12,223 nucleotides of DNA from Verrucomicrobiales bacterium (GTDB lineage: Bacteria > Verrucomicrobiota > Verrucomicrobiia > Limisphaerales > UBA9464). Below the pieces are notes generated by a model that did no database searches, was not told where the DNA came from, and saw only the letters and a program-made list of their open reading frames with translations. This document shows, piece by piece, positions 1-7,054 of the stretch. The first letter of the stretch is position 1; every line of letters begins with the position of its first letter. The translations under genes and the position numbers were made by a program. The DNA lies in assembly GCA_003445095.1 (NCBI GenBank), contig DLVS01000093.1:1-12223 (forward strand), read 5' to 3'.

Positions 1-210
1 GTGAATGTGGATCAATGGCAAAACTATCCGGGCGCTCGCCATGGCAACAGCTCCGGCTTGTCATTTGCCGACGGCCACAGTGAGGTATGGCGGTGGGTAG
101 AACCGACTACCGCTGGGCTCAAGGGCTCGGGTGGATTCGCCGGGACCTTCAAAGGTAACCGCGACCTCAAGCGGGTCGCGCAGGCCTACATTGATCCGCC
201 TAAGCCGTAA
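1..210 (+). CDS. C-terminal end of an H-X9-DG (prepilin-like) protein, 5' truncated
   Basis: Open from the first base, so only the last 69 residues or so of a longer protein are visible; the GTG at position 1 need not be a start. The peptide contains H-GNSSGLSFA-DG-H, a histidine, nine residues and then Asp-Gly. This H-X9-DG signature is typical of the C-termini of type II-secretion/prepilin-like proteins that are strongly expanded in Verrucomicrobiota and Planctomycetota (DUF1559-like and relatives). The family normally starts with a class III prepilin leader and one membrane helix, which would lie outside the window. Such proteins are thought to be surface or periplasmic pseudopilin-like proteins, but their function is largely unknown. 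The stop is TAA at 208-210. No terminator with a T-tract follows; the next gene is convergent. Confidence 0.75.
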   Translation: MNVDQWQNYPGARHGNSSGLSFADGHSEVWRWVEPTTAGLKGSGGFAGTFKGNRDLKRVAQAYIDPPKP

Positions 211-230
211 CCATGCGGTTCGACTGCCAT

Positions 231-365
231 TGGCCACGAATAAACGGGAATAAAAACCGACCGGACAGCGCTCTTAGCGGGGCGAATTCTGGTCGCCGAA
301 TGGTGAGTGTCGCCCACGTTGAGTCACTCAGTTCATTCACGAGGATTTGCGTTTATTGGCGGTCA
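231..365. repeat. Imperfect inverted pair of short AT-richer repeat relics in convergent intergenic region
   Basis: The 238-nt gap between the convergent genes (211-448) contains no credible gene. Positions 231-251 and the reverse complement of 345-365 match at 16 of 21 bases; the shared core reads GTTTATT flanked by ATT and a GG-rich end. The first arm (TGGCCACGAATAAAC) resembles 'CACGAATAAACACGAATAA'-type intergenic sequence that I recall as frequent in verrucomicrobial genomes, but that is memory and was not searched. It may be a degraded dispersed repeat in two orientations or a chance similarity. A separate 5-bp stem (281-285 with 293-297) lies between the arms and has no T-run. Confidence 0.3.
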
Positions 366-448
366 TCCTTGGTTTCTACCGCATCGATAAGTGATGTGGT
401 GCTCGCGGTTTCGTCCCACCTACTAGCCCCGTTGCCGAGGACGCCAGG

Positions 449-3400
449 TCATTTGGTGATCGGCTGTGACTGGCGGAGGTAGGCAAAGAAGTCCCGGATT
501 TGATCATCATTCAATCCGTCAAGTAGTCCTTCAGGCATTAGGCTTCGGCCGGCCGGTTCCAGGGTAACAATATCTTCCCGTCGCAACTGTACATCCGCGC
601 CATCAAAACCGCGCACGACCACCACGTGGGTGTCTTGATCGGCCAGGAATCCATTCAAGGCGCGGCCATCCCGAGTGGTGACCAAAACGTTCTCAAAGCC
701 TTCTCGAATCGCGGCGTTAGGGTCGAGAATGCTCGGCAGCAAGGTCCCCAGATCGTCACGCTGATAGGAAGTAAGGTCGGGACCGATTCGGCCACCTTTG
801 AAGAACAACGTGTGGCAAGTCGCGCACCGCTCGAGAAAGACTGCTTCGCCTCGGTAGGGGTCACCGGGCGCAATCGTAATCAGCCGACGGACCTTCTCCA
901 ATTGTGATCGCGTGTCTGCCGCGGATGGTTCCGCCGGAGCCGGAATCTGACGTTGCAAGAGTTCCATGAGGACTGGGTCGCCGTGGCGCGCCAGCCGACT
1001 CCGAAGGTCTGGCGACACAACGCTTCCCGGCAGGCGACCTTGCGATACGAACTCTAGTAGAACCTTACTCCAGGCCGGGCGGCTGCTGAGAAGATTCAGC
1101 GCGGCCCTCTGAACTTCGGGCGGCAACTGGGACCACGCCTCGCACACTTGGTCGGCAATGTTTGGGTCATCGTAGAGTTGCAACGCGGTACAGGCGGCTA
1201 CCCGCATTTCGATCGACTCCTCCAGTAAAGTCGTTCGGAGCAACAAAGGAACGGCAGGCGGGTACTTAACTTCACCGAAGATTCGCACCAACGCGATTCG
1301 CGGGGCCTCTCCTGAGCCTCCTTGCGCGAGCTCTTTCATCGCTTCTTCCAACGCGGCAGGTTCACCTTGTCGAACACGAAACAGGAGGGTCATCCGGCCG
1401 GAGTCGGCCAACGCTTGGACGAGTTCATCCGGCAAGGCCGGAATCGAACGCCCACGGTACGCCTCCTCGAATCCTCGCAGTAACGCTTGGCGCTCGGCGT
1501 CGCCTGGCGCGAGCCGAAGCAATCGCGCGCAGGTGAGGAGATCCTGCCGTGAACCGGCATCCGCCCAGCGTCGCATGAGGCGTGGCACCAAATGCCGGTG
1601 AACCAAAGGCGCCGTCCAAAAGGTTGGATCTGTGAATAGCGCCAGCACGGCTTCACGATTCGTCGCGCAGTGGGATTCCACCACAAACCAGGTCATTAGG
1701 GGGATGAACGGATCGTCGACGTCATTAGTACCCCGGGCCACATTTCGCACGACAGGGAGAGCTTGGCGGGCCGGCAGTCGCCGCGCCGTCGAGAGCAATT
1801 GACACCGAACTTCGGCGTCAGGTTCTGATGCCGCGAGGGTTAGCAACGATTCTTCCAACGAAGCGGGCCACACGCGCGCATCACCCAGTAGACGCACAGT
1901 CCAACCTCGAACCGCGGCCACGGGATGGAGCAACGCGCGGCCAGCGAGGTCGGCGTTCAAGGCGCCCAACTGATGCAAGGCCCAGAGGGCCTCAAGCGCC
2001 GGGTGGACGCTGGTCTTCTCCAATTCGACCTGCAGCAAAGGCACCGCCGAAGGTTCGTTTCGCTCCGCCAGCAGCCGTACTGCGGTTTGCCGATGCCAGA
2101 TGTTGGGGTGAGAGAGTAACGCCACCAGCTCGGGGATCGACTTGCGCGATAAGTCCACATCTCTCTCTCGCGGCAATTCCCGACCGCGCAGCCGATAAAT
2201 GCGTCCCGTCGTGGGATCAATTTGGCTCTGATAATTCTGCCCGTGCGCGATGTACTCCTCTCGAAAGTCCGCAATGACCACACTCCCATCGGGCGCATTC
2301 GCCAAATAAACCGGCCGAAACGTGAGGTCGTCGGTCCGGAGCGGGATGCCGCAGTCCGTAGTCTCAAACGTGGAACCCACGGTCCGGCGGTCCGCGGCGA
2401 TCACCTGGTGGTGCAAGGGATCCACCCCAAAGAATCGGCCTCGCCAGCGTCCCGGCAGGGCCGTGCCTTCGGCCAGAATCGTCATATGCGTGAATCGCGG
2501 AATCGGATGCGTGCTGCGCATCATCGGCATCTCGCCATACGCATACGGATTGGGAGCGGGACCAAATTTCCCCGGATCTTTGCCCTGTTTCAGATACTGC
2601 CCTTCCTGAACGTGGTGCCAACCGCGCGTATCACCGCCGTTGTGCCCCGTGAACAAGCGTCCCTCCGAATCGAACGAAATCCCAAACGTGTTACCGCTGC
2701 CGTCGGCGAAGATCTCGTAGAGCTTTAGGCGAGGATGATATCGCCAGACCATGCAACCCTCGACCGCCGTTCCGCTCGCGTCGGGGGGATCCACGCCCGG
2801 CCGGGTCACGCGACTGGTGGTCGTGCTCCCTTGCGCGCCGTAAATCCAGCCGTCCGGTCCCCAGGCCAGTCCATTGGCAACACTGTGCGTATCTTCGAGG
2901 CCGAATCCTTGAAGGCGGACTTCCGGAGGACGGTCCGGGACATCGTCGCCGTTGGCGTCGGGGTAGAACAATAAGTACGGCGGATTCATCACCCAAATAC
3001 CGCCGTGCCCTCGAAGCACTGCATTGGCGAGGTTGAGGCCAGTCAAAACCTGCCGATGGGTCTCATACGCTCCGTCGCCGTCGCAATCTTCATGGACGCT
3101 GATGATGTCCGCGCCTGGCGTCTGATTTGGCGGCGGCGGCGGAATGCGATCGTATTTCGACCGGTAATACTTATCGCGGCTGATCATGGTCAGCCCCGCC
3201 GGGTAAGGATATTGACGATATTGCGCCACCCACATCCGGCCACGTTCGTCGAAACTCAGTTGCGTCGGCTGCGCGACTTGAGGTTCGTGGAGAAGTCCTT
3301 CGACCACCAAGTCCGGTTCCGTTCGGAGTTTGGCCAACGCGTCGGCCGGAGACACATAAAGTCCACGTTCCGGTTCCGGATTCGCGGTCATCACGGTGGT

Positions 3401-4072
3401 GGCAGGACGAAAGTCTTCCTCGCCATAGACCGCCGCGGACGACGGGTGCGTTGCGGTCGCTCGAAGGTCGGCTTCGGAAGGCGCGGAGAACGTTATCTGC
3501 CACGGCCGCTCCAATCGAACTTCATCGAAATAGCCCGCGAACGAGGGCGGCTCCAGAAGTGCGTGGGGCGCGCGACCCGCGTCGAGACGAAGAATCAACG
3601 CGTTGTAATTCCCTTTTTGCAAAATCCCCTTGGGCACCTTAAAGCGGCGCGGGGGGCTTGGTGGGAGATCGCGCGTTTCAATGATCTTTTGGCCATTGAG
3701 CCACACCACGACCGGCCCAGGAATTGCACTCAGCGAAAGCACCATCGAATCCCGCCAGAGATCAGGTCCGGATTCGCCCGTCAGGTTGTCCGGGACCCGC
3801 AGCCACGCGCGTAGCCAAACCGGTCCACCGGCAACCGGCGGAGCGTTGGAACCCACCGCGCGTTCCTTCCAAACCGGTTCGGGACTTTCCGCCGCCACGA
3901 TCGAAGACGGCCCGACCGTTTGCCCGAATGCGGCCAGCAACAGGGCCACGACTTCCGCCAGAGGAATCCGGCGGAACGACCGGCGCTGCGGGAGTTGACT
4001 GGAACTAAGGTTCAATGGGTCACGGCTGATGGAAGTATCGTTTCGCAAACCTTGCGCCAGAGTCGATTTCAT
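449..4072 (-). CDS. PVC-type membrane-bound dehydrogenase with HEAT repeats and C-terminal CxxCH haem domain
   Basis: A 1207-residue exported protein. Residues 1-61 form a long basic leader (RRSFRR at 30-35, hydrophobic stretch about 38-50, plausible cleavage after VAA near 61). Residues 65-195 look like a beta-sandwich, galactose-binding-like domain. Residues 235-630 are the sugar-dehydrogenase-like beta-propeller of the 'putative membrane-bound dehydrogenase' family (TIGR02604/DUF7133), with a calcium-loop-like DCDGDG at 329-334 and five consecutive prolines at 311-315. HEAT-like helical repeats follow from about 645 to 1040. The C-terminus is a PVC haem-binding domain (TIGR02603 type) with CATCH at 1083-1087 and a likely distal ligand Met1179 in SLMPEG. 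The family is confined largely to Planctomycetota and Verrucomicrobiota and is predicted to oxidise a substrate in the periplasm and pass electrons to the c-type haem; the substrate is unknown. It is last in a five-gene co-directional run, 42 nt after the alcohol dehydrogenase. There is no obvious Shine-Dalgarno sequence, so the start is less certain than the family. Confidence 0.93.
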   Translation of the reverse strand: MKSTLAQGLRNDTSISRDPLNLSSSQLPQRRSFRRIPLAEVVALLLAAFGQTVGPSSIVAAESPEPVWKERAVGSNAPPVAGGPVWLRAWLRVPDNLTGESGPDLWRDSMVLSLSAIPGPVVVWLNGQKIIETRDLPPSPPRRFKVPKGILQKGNYNALILRLDAGRAPHALLEPPSFAGYFDEVRLERPWQITFSAPSEADLRATATHPSSAAVYGEEDFRPATTVMTANPEPERGLYVSPADALAKLRTEPDLVVEGLLHEPQVAQPTQLSFDERGRMWVAQYRQYPYPAGLTMISRDKYYRSKYDRIPPPPPNQTPGADIISVHEDCDGDGAYETHRQVLTGLNLANAVLRGHGGIWVMNPPYLLFYPDANGDDVPDRPPEVRLQGFGLEDTHSVANGLAWGPDGWIYGAQGSTTTSRVTRPGVDPPDASGTAVEGCMVWRYHPRLKLYEIFADGSGNTFGISFDSEGRLFTGHNGGDTRGWHHVQEGQYLKQGKDPGKFGPAPNPYAYGEMPMMRSTHPIPRFTHMTILAEGTALPGRWRGRFFGVDPLHHQVIAADRRTVGSTFETTDCGIPLRTDDLTFRPVYLANAPDGSVVIADFREEYIAHGQNYQSQIDPTTGRIYRLRGRELPRERDVDLSRKSIPELVALLSHPNIWHRQTAVRLLAERNEPSAVPLLQVELEKTSVHPALEALWALHQLGALNADLAGRALLHPVAAVRGWTVRLLGDARVWPASLEESLLTLAASEPDAEVRCQLLSTARRLPARQALPVVRNVARGTNDVDDPFIPLMTWFVVESHCATNREAVLALFTDPTFWTAPLVHRHLVPRLMRRWADAGSRQDLLTCARLLRLAPGDAERQALLRGFEEAYRGRSIPALPDELVQALADSGRMTLLFRVRQGEPAALEEAMKELAQGGSGEAPRIALVRIFGEVKYPPAVPLLLRTTLLEESIEMRVAACTALQLYDDPNIADQVCEAWSQLPPEVQRAALNLLSSRPAWSKVLLEFVSQGRLPGSVVSPDLRSRLARHGDPVLMELLQRQIPAPAEPSAADTRSQLEKVRRLITIAPGDPYRGEAVFLERCATCHTLFFKGGRIGPDLTSYQRDDLGTLLPSILDPNAAIREGFENVLVTTRDGRALNGFLADQDTHVVVVRGFDGADVQLRREDIVTLEPAGRSLMPEGLLDGLNDDQIRDFFAYLRQSQPITK

Positions 4073-4097
4073 TGCTGTTCGGTGCCGCTGATCCGCG

Positions 4098-4111
4098 TGC
4101 GTCGGGACGCA
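4098..4111 (-). other. Small perfect stem-loop 3 nt after the ADH stop codon
   Basis: TGCGTC (4098-4103) and GACGCA (4106-4111) are perfect complements with only GG between them, so in practice a 5-bp stem with a 4-nt loop. It sits between the alcohol dehydrogenase stop (4115-4117) and the start of the PVC dehydrogenase (4072), with no T-tract following on the minus strand. It is therefore more likely an intercistronic RNA element (3'-end protection or partial attenuation) than a classic terminator. It may also be chance. Confidence 0.3.
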
Positions 4112-4114
4112 GCC

Positions 4115-5269
4115 TCATAACGCTCGAATCAGCGCCGTCTGTAATTCCGCGTCGGTCAACTCAATGGGGTTGCCTTTCATGCTACTGGATTGACGGGACT
4201 GACGAATGAGCTCTGGAAAATCATCGGGCGTCACATGGTAGGTCGCTAAGCCCGGGATGTGCAGCCGAGCGATCAGCGTACGCAACGTGGTGACCAAGTC
4301 GCCCGGAGTCGCGTCGCTGCGGCCGTTGAGGCAACGGGCGGCTTCCGCATAGCGAATCAACGCGGGGCTGTCTGGTTGTCGTGTTTGCAACGCTTGAATG
4401 TTCACGGCGGTGACCGGTGCCAGCAGGGCAGCGCAGACCGCCCCGTGCGGCACTCCGAATCTTCCCCCCACTGGGCCAGAGAATCCATGCACCGCGCCCA
4501 GTCCGGCATTGGACAAAGCCAGACCGCTGTACAAGGCCGCTAGAGCCAGTTCGGCTCGCGCGGCCAGGTCCCCCCCGTGCGTGTGTGCCCGCGGCAGCGC
4601 AGTAGCGATTCGTGGCAGACCGTCTCGACACAGAGCGTCGGTAAGCGGATTGGCCCTTACGCTGACAAACGCTTCGATTAATTGTGTCAGCGCGTCGAGA
4701 CCACAGGAGGCAGTGAGGGTCGGCGGAAGATTGAGGGCGAGCTCCGGATCGACTAAGGCGACTCGCGGCAGCATCCGGGGACTCCGCAAGCTGACCTTCA
4801 ACCGATGCTCTGGAGATGAGAGCACCGCGTTGCGAGTTACCTCGGCGCCTGTTCCTGCGGTCGTGGGAATGGCCACGAAGGGCAAGGAATCGGTCCCTAG
4901 CGTCTGCCCTCGACCGATGACTTCGACGTAGTCCAACGCACCGCCAGGATTGGTCGCGAATACCGCGATGGCCTTCCCCGCGTCGAGAACGCTCCCGCCG
5001 CCGACGCTAATCACTGAAAGTACGCCTTCGGCGCGGGCCAACTGGGTTCCAGCCTCGGCGTCAGCCAGGGTCGGTTCGTGACCGACCGTCCAGGGAACCA
5101 CCGTCACGCCGGCCTCGGCCAACAGGGCGCGCAATCGGGTTGATCGAGTCGGGCTCGCTCCGTTGACCACCAGCGCGCGGGGGCCGAAGGCGCGAACCAG
5201 CGGCCCGATTTCGGCGAGCCTGCCGGCGCCAAAGAGGATTCGCGTGGCGGTGGCAAACTCGAAGTTCAT
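4115..5269 (-). CDS. Iron-containing alcohol dehydrogenase family protein
   Basis: A full-length group III (Fe-ADH) dehydrogenase of 384 residues, the usual family size. The N-terminal dinucleotide-binding half carries the GGGSVLDAGKA motif (90-100, GGGS at 90-93) and the TTAGTGAEVTRNAV segment (136-149). The C-terminal metal-binding half has D192, H261 and H275 in GLDALTQ and GAVHGFSGPVGGRFGVPHGAVCA-like segments; the 14-residue spacing between the two histidines matches FucO. The fourth position, normally His at Asp+4, is Gln196. Family members reduce or oxidise small alcohols and aldehydes with NAD(P)(H) in the cytoplasm; some are maleylacetate reductases or lactaldehyde reductases, and the substrate here cannot be assigned. 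The gene follows the LsrG-like gene by 58 nt and precedes the PVC dehydrogenase by 42 nt. The ATG start at 5269 fits the family N-terminus (FEFATATRILFGAGRL), although no Shine-Dalgarno is visible. Confidence 0.94.
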   Translation of the reverse strand: MNFEFATATRILFGAGRLAEIGPLVRAFGPRALVVNGASPTRSTRLRALLAEAGVTVVPWTVGHEPTLADAEAGTQLARAEGVLSVISVGGGSVLDAGKAIAVFATNPGGALDYVEVIGRGQTLGTDSLPFVAIPTTAGTGAEVTRNAVLSSPEHRLKVSLRSPRMLPRVALVDPELALNLPPTLTASCGLDALTQLIEAFVSVRANPLTDALCRDGLPRIATALPRAHTHGGDLAARAELALAALYSGLALSNAGLGAVHGFSGPVGGRFGVPHGAVCAALLAPVTAVNIQALQTRQPDSPALIRYAEAARCLNGRSDATPGDLVTTLRTLIARLHIPGLATYHVTPDDFPELIRQSRQSSSMKGNPIELTDAELQTALIRAL

Positions 5270-5274
5270 AGGCG

Positions 5275-5322
5275 GGAGCTGGCTGAAGGATTCACTTGCA
5301 TTGAGGTTGCAGCAGTAGCTCC
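5275..5322 (-). other. Intercistronic stem-loop overlapping the ADH ribosome-landing region
   Basis: GGAGCT (5275-5280) pairs with AGCTCC (5317-5322), and CTG (5283-5285) can pair with CAG (5313-5315) after a small internal loop. The element fills almost the whole 58-nt gap between the LsrG-like gene stop (5328) and the ADH start (5269). One arm ends 5 nt upstream of the ADH start codon, so folding could influence ADH translation. No T-run follows, so it does not look like a terminator. Confidence 0.3.
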
Positions 5323-5327
5323 GTCAG

Positions 5328-5633
5328 TCACCAAGCCGCGTCCGCGGGAAAGACATTCACGTACTTCACACTGGTTCGCGGTTCGGCCATCAGCGGCGCG
5401 ACCGCATCGCGCCAGGCGGCGTAGTGGACCGTCTCTTTGTGTCGGGCCGGTGCGTCCGGCGTGCGATAAACTTCGACCAGAACGAATCGCGAGGGGTCAT
5501 CGAGCTGTTGGGCGACATCGAAACGGGCCACTCCGGGTTCCGCTAGTGAAGCCGCCGCGTTAGCGCGAGTGGCTTCCAAAAACGCAGGGATTCCCTCCGG
5601 CCTCACCCGCACGTGGACATGAATAATCAACAT
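5328..5633 (-). CDS. ABM-domain (antibiotic biosynthesis monooxygenase family), LsrG-like protein
   Basis: A 101-residue single-domain protein with the dimeric alpha-beta barrel pattern of the ABM superfamily: [11 protein letters not shown] (strand 1), [12 protein letters not shown] (helix), [23 protein letters not shown] (strands 2-3), and a conserved [14 protein letters not shown] helix followed by a C-terminal strand. The RFD, SRF, EVY, HK-T-HY and (P)LM--PR positions resemble LsrG, which isomerises phosphorylated autoinducer-2 breakdown products, and YgiN-type quinol monooxygenases. No lsr genes are nearby, so a quorum-sensing role is not supported; a small-molecule oxygenase or isomerase acting with the neighbouring dehydrogenase is more plausible. 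It starts 16 nt after the metallophosphoesterase stop, which suggests co-transcription. Confidence 0.85.
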   Translation of the reverse strand: MLIIHVHVRVRPEGIPAFLEATRANAAASLAEPGVARFDVAQQLDDPSRFVLVEVYRTPDAPARHKETVHYAAWRDAVAPLMAEPRTSVKYVNVFPADAAW

Positions 5634-5649
5634 ACGCCGCCCCGTGATC

Positions 5650-6114
5650 TCATAGAGAATGAAACGTGACCTCAGGCTGCTGGCCCACCACGAAGCGTGC
5701 CGTGGCGACCGAACGCGGCAGGCCGAAGCGTGGTTTCCCGGAATACCCAGGATTCAGAAAAGTCACTCCGTGTTTGGTTTGATGGAAAGGTTGATGCGTG
5801 TGACCGAAAACGACGAAGCCCGGATTGCTACGTTGAAAGCGCTCGCCAATGCTTCTCGCTGGGTCACTCGGATTCACGATGTGATGCACGAGAATTTTCT
5901 GGCCGGCCACCTCCAACACTTCGGTGAGCTTGAAATCGAGCCCATGATCGTTGTTTCCCAAAACTGCCGTGACGGGCGCGATCGACTCAAGCTCAAGGAT
6001 CAAGCTCGGATACCCGATGTCACCAGCGTGGAGAATGCGATCCACCCCGGCAAATAGCTCGAACACTCGCCGATCAAGATGACCGTGCGTATCCGAGATC
6101 AAGCCAACGAGCAT
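5650..6114 (-). CDS. YfcE/MJ0936-type metallophosphoesterase
   Basis: A compact 154-residue calcineurin-like phosphoesterase, the normal length for the YfcE/MJ0936 family. All metal-site motifs are visible: SDTHGH (D8, H10), GDIG (D32), GNND (N54), VHH (H77) and GHTH (H105, H107), followed by the NPGYSGKPR segment typical of this family. Members are cytoplasmic Mn/Zn-dependent phosphodiesterases or phosphatases of broad in vitro specificity; the physiological substrate is unknown. One small difference is that the usual 'HG' after the fifth motif reads HH (77-78). The gene starts 24 nt after the stop of the DUF6580-like gene and is followed after 16 nt by the ABM gene. ATG at 6114 directly precedes the first beta strand (LVGLISDTH), so the start is well supported despite no clear Shine-Dalgarno. 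Confidence 0.95.
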   Translation of the reverse strand: MLVGLISDTHGHLDRRVFELFAGVDRILHAGDIGYPSLILELESIAPVTAVLGNNDHGLDFKLTEVLEVAGQKILVHHIVNPSDPARSIGERFQRSNPGFVVFGHTHQPFHQTKHGVTFLNPGYSGKPRFGLPRSVATARFVVGQQPEVTFHSL

Positions 6115-6138
6115 GCGTGGTTAGAAAGAGCCGGAAGG

Positions 6139-6810
6139 TTAACCCAGAATCCACCCACTCCTCGTTCCTCGCTTCTCACTCCTGGCCTCCCCTTGCGGTT
6201 CCTCAGCCGGCTCGGACTCTTCACCTTTCTCGCTGGGCGACTCGGCGGAGGTGAGCTTCCACGAACCGGCGAAGAGCGCGGTGAACAACCCGCCGCTCAG
6301 GAGCGTATTCCGGAAAAACTCCCAGGTCTGCGGATAGCCGCCGGTTCCCTTCGTGAGGGCCACGATCCAGCCGAAAAGGTCCCGCGTGTACTCCGGATTC
6401 CGGAACGGATTAAAAAGCCACGCGGCTGTATTGGTAACGAGGTAAAAGAGCACGGCACCGAGCAGACCACCCCCGAGCAGCGTGAGAAATCGGGCTTTTA
6501 GACCGAACGCCCGCCCAAGGCCGAACAGCGCCGCATACCCCAAGTAGTTCATGGCCAGAAACAGGAGTCCGGTCCCAGTAAACACGTCCCACCCGCCGCT
6601 AATCCGGTAATACAGATTCAGTACCAAATCGGTAACCAGCATGGCCCCAAAGGGCAGTGCCCAACCAAGTCGGCCCGGAAGCAACGCCCCGGCGCAAAAG
6701 ACCAAGGCATAGGCGGCGCTAAAGTTGGGAGGCAGCAATCCGGGCCAGCGGGTCAACGCAAAGACCAGCGCGAACGCCCACGGTAAGATGAGACGAAGAC
6801 GGAAGTTCAC
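6139..6810 (-). CDS. DUF6580-like six-helix membrane protein (possible ECF-transporter S-like)
   Basis: With a GTG start at 6810 this is a 223-residue integral membrane protein. Six hydrophobic segments are visible, beginning LILPWAFALVFALTRW and FSAAYALVFCAGALLPG, then PFGAMLVTDLVLNLYY, LLFLAMNYLGYAALFGLG, LGGGLLGAVLFYLVTNTAAWL and LLSGGLFTALFAGSW. The PNFSA, TDLVLNLYY, TNTAAWLF and LLSGGLF patterns match the DUF6580 family, often seen in Bacteroidota, Planctomycetota and Verrucomicrobiota; the small six-helix size is like an ECF-transporter S component, but no transport substrate is established. The frame stays open to an ATG at 6987, but the extra 59 residues are Arg/Gly/Pro-rich and unlike a membrane-protein N-terminus, so I prefer the shorter form. 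The last 30 or so residues are a charged tail partly encoded by a heptamer repeat (6155-6182). It is the first gene of the minus-strand run. Confidence 0.8.
   Translation of the reverse strand: MNFRLRLILPWAFALVFALTRWPGLLPPNFSAAYALVFCAGALLPGRLGWALPFGAMLVTDLVLNLYYRISGGWDVFTGTGLLFLAMNYLGYAALFGLGRAFGLKARFLTLLGGGLLGAVLFYLVTNTAAWLFNPFRNPEYTRDLFGWIVALTKGTGGYPQTWEFFRNTLLSGGLFTALFAGSWKLTSAESPSEKGEESEPAEEPQGEARSEKRGTRSGWILG
6155..6182. repeat. Four tandem degenerate heptamers inside the 3' end of the DUF6580-like gene
   Basis: On the plus strand the units are CCACTCC, TCGTTCC, TCGCTTC and TCACTCC, consensus about TCRYTCC, head to tail without gaps. On the coding (minus) strand they are purine-rich and encode part of the RSEKRGTRSG tail. 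Such degenerate heptamer tracts are usually intergenic, so the gene's end appears to have been extended into, or invaded by, a low-complexity repeat. The repeat itself is directly visible; its origin is inference. Confidence 0.6.
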
Positions 6811-7054
6811 CAACGGGGAAACCGTACCCAGCCGCGGCCAATTGCCAATGGCCAAACGCCTCCGTTTCCACCGCACGTTGCGGGCCCGATTCGGCCAAGT
6901 CGGCAGCGAGCCGCTGCGGGCTTGACCTGGATCGTGTTTCGCTGCCCCATCGCCTACAGCCGAACCTGACGGGCCCCAAACACCCATCTAGGTTCTTGTC
7001 TGATCCTTGGTAGGTTCGGACGCCCACTCAAACCAGACCAAACGATTAATCATA
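6811..7054. promoter_or_regulatory. Divergent intergenic region with a small perfect hairpin
   Basis: This 244-nt region separates the minus-strand run from the plus-strand secreted pair and must hold both promoters if the shorter gene starts are right. I cannot point to convincing -35/-10 boxes. A perfect 6-bp stem with a 3-nt loop (GCAGCG-AGC-CGCTGC, 6903-6917) is visible and could be an operator or leader hairpin. No cobalamin-riboswitch-like conserved box or other riboswitch consensus was recognised. The 50 nt before 7055 are AT-richer (for example GATTAATC at 7044-7051), which fits a promoter for the plus-strand unit. Confidence 0.35.

Noticed and set aside
281..297. GGCGA/TCGCC hairpin as a terminator for the prepilin-like gene
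   Set aside because: The stem is only 5 bp and no T-run follows on either strand.
3129..3143. GGC trinucleotide run as a microsatellite or phase-variable tract
   Set aside because: It encodes five prolines in a propeller loop; copy change would not shift frame, and the last codon differs, so there is no sign of phase variation.
3005..3814. 269-codon open frame on the plus strand opposite the PVC dehydrogenase gene
   Set aside because: It lies wholly antisense to a well-supported gene with family motifs throughout, is very rich in Arg and His, and has no recognisable domain; long antisense frames are expected at this GC content.
6811..6987. Coding N-terminal extension of the DUF6580-like protein back to ATG 6987
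   Set aside because: The 59 extra residues are Gly/Arg/Pro-rich, lack similarity to a membrane-protein start, and no ribosome binding site precedes the ATG; kept only as an alternative start.
6811..7054. Cobalamin or other riboswitch in front of the DUF6580-like gene
   Set aside because: No conserved B12-box-like or other riboswitch core sequence could be recognised; only a small 6-bp hairpin is present.
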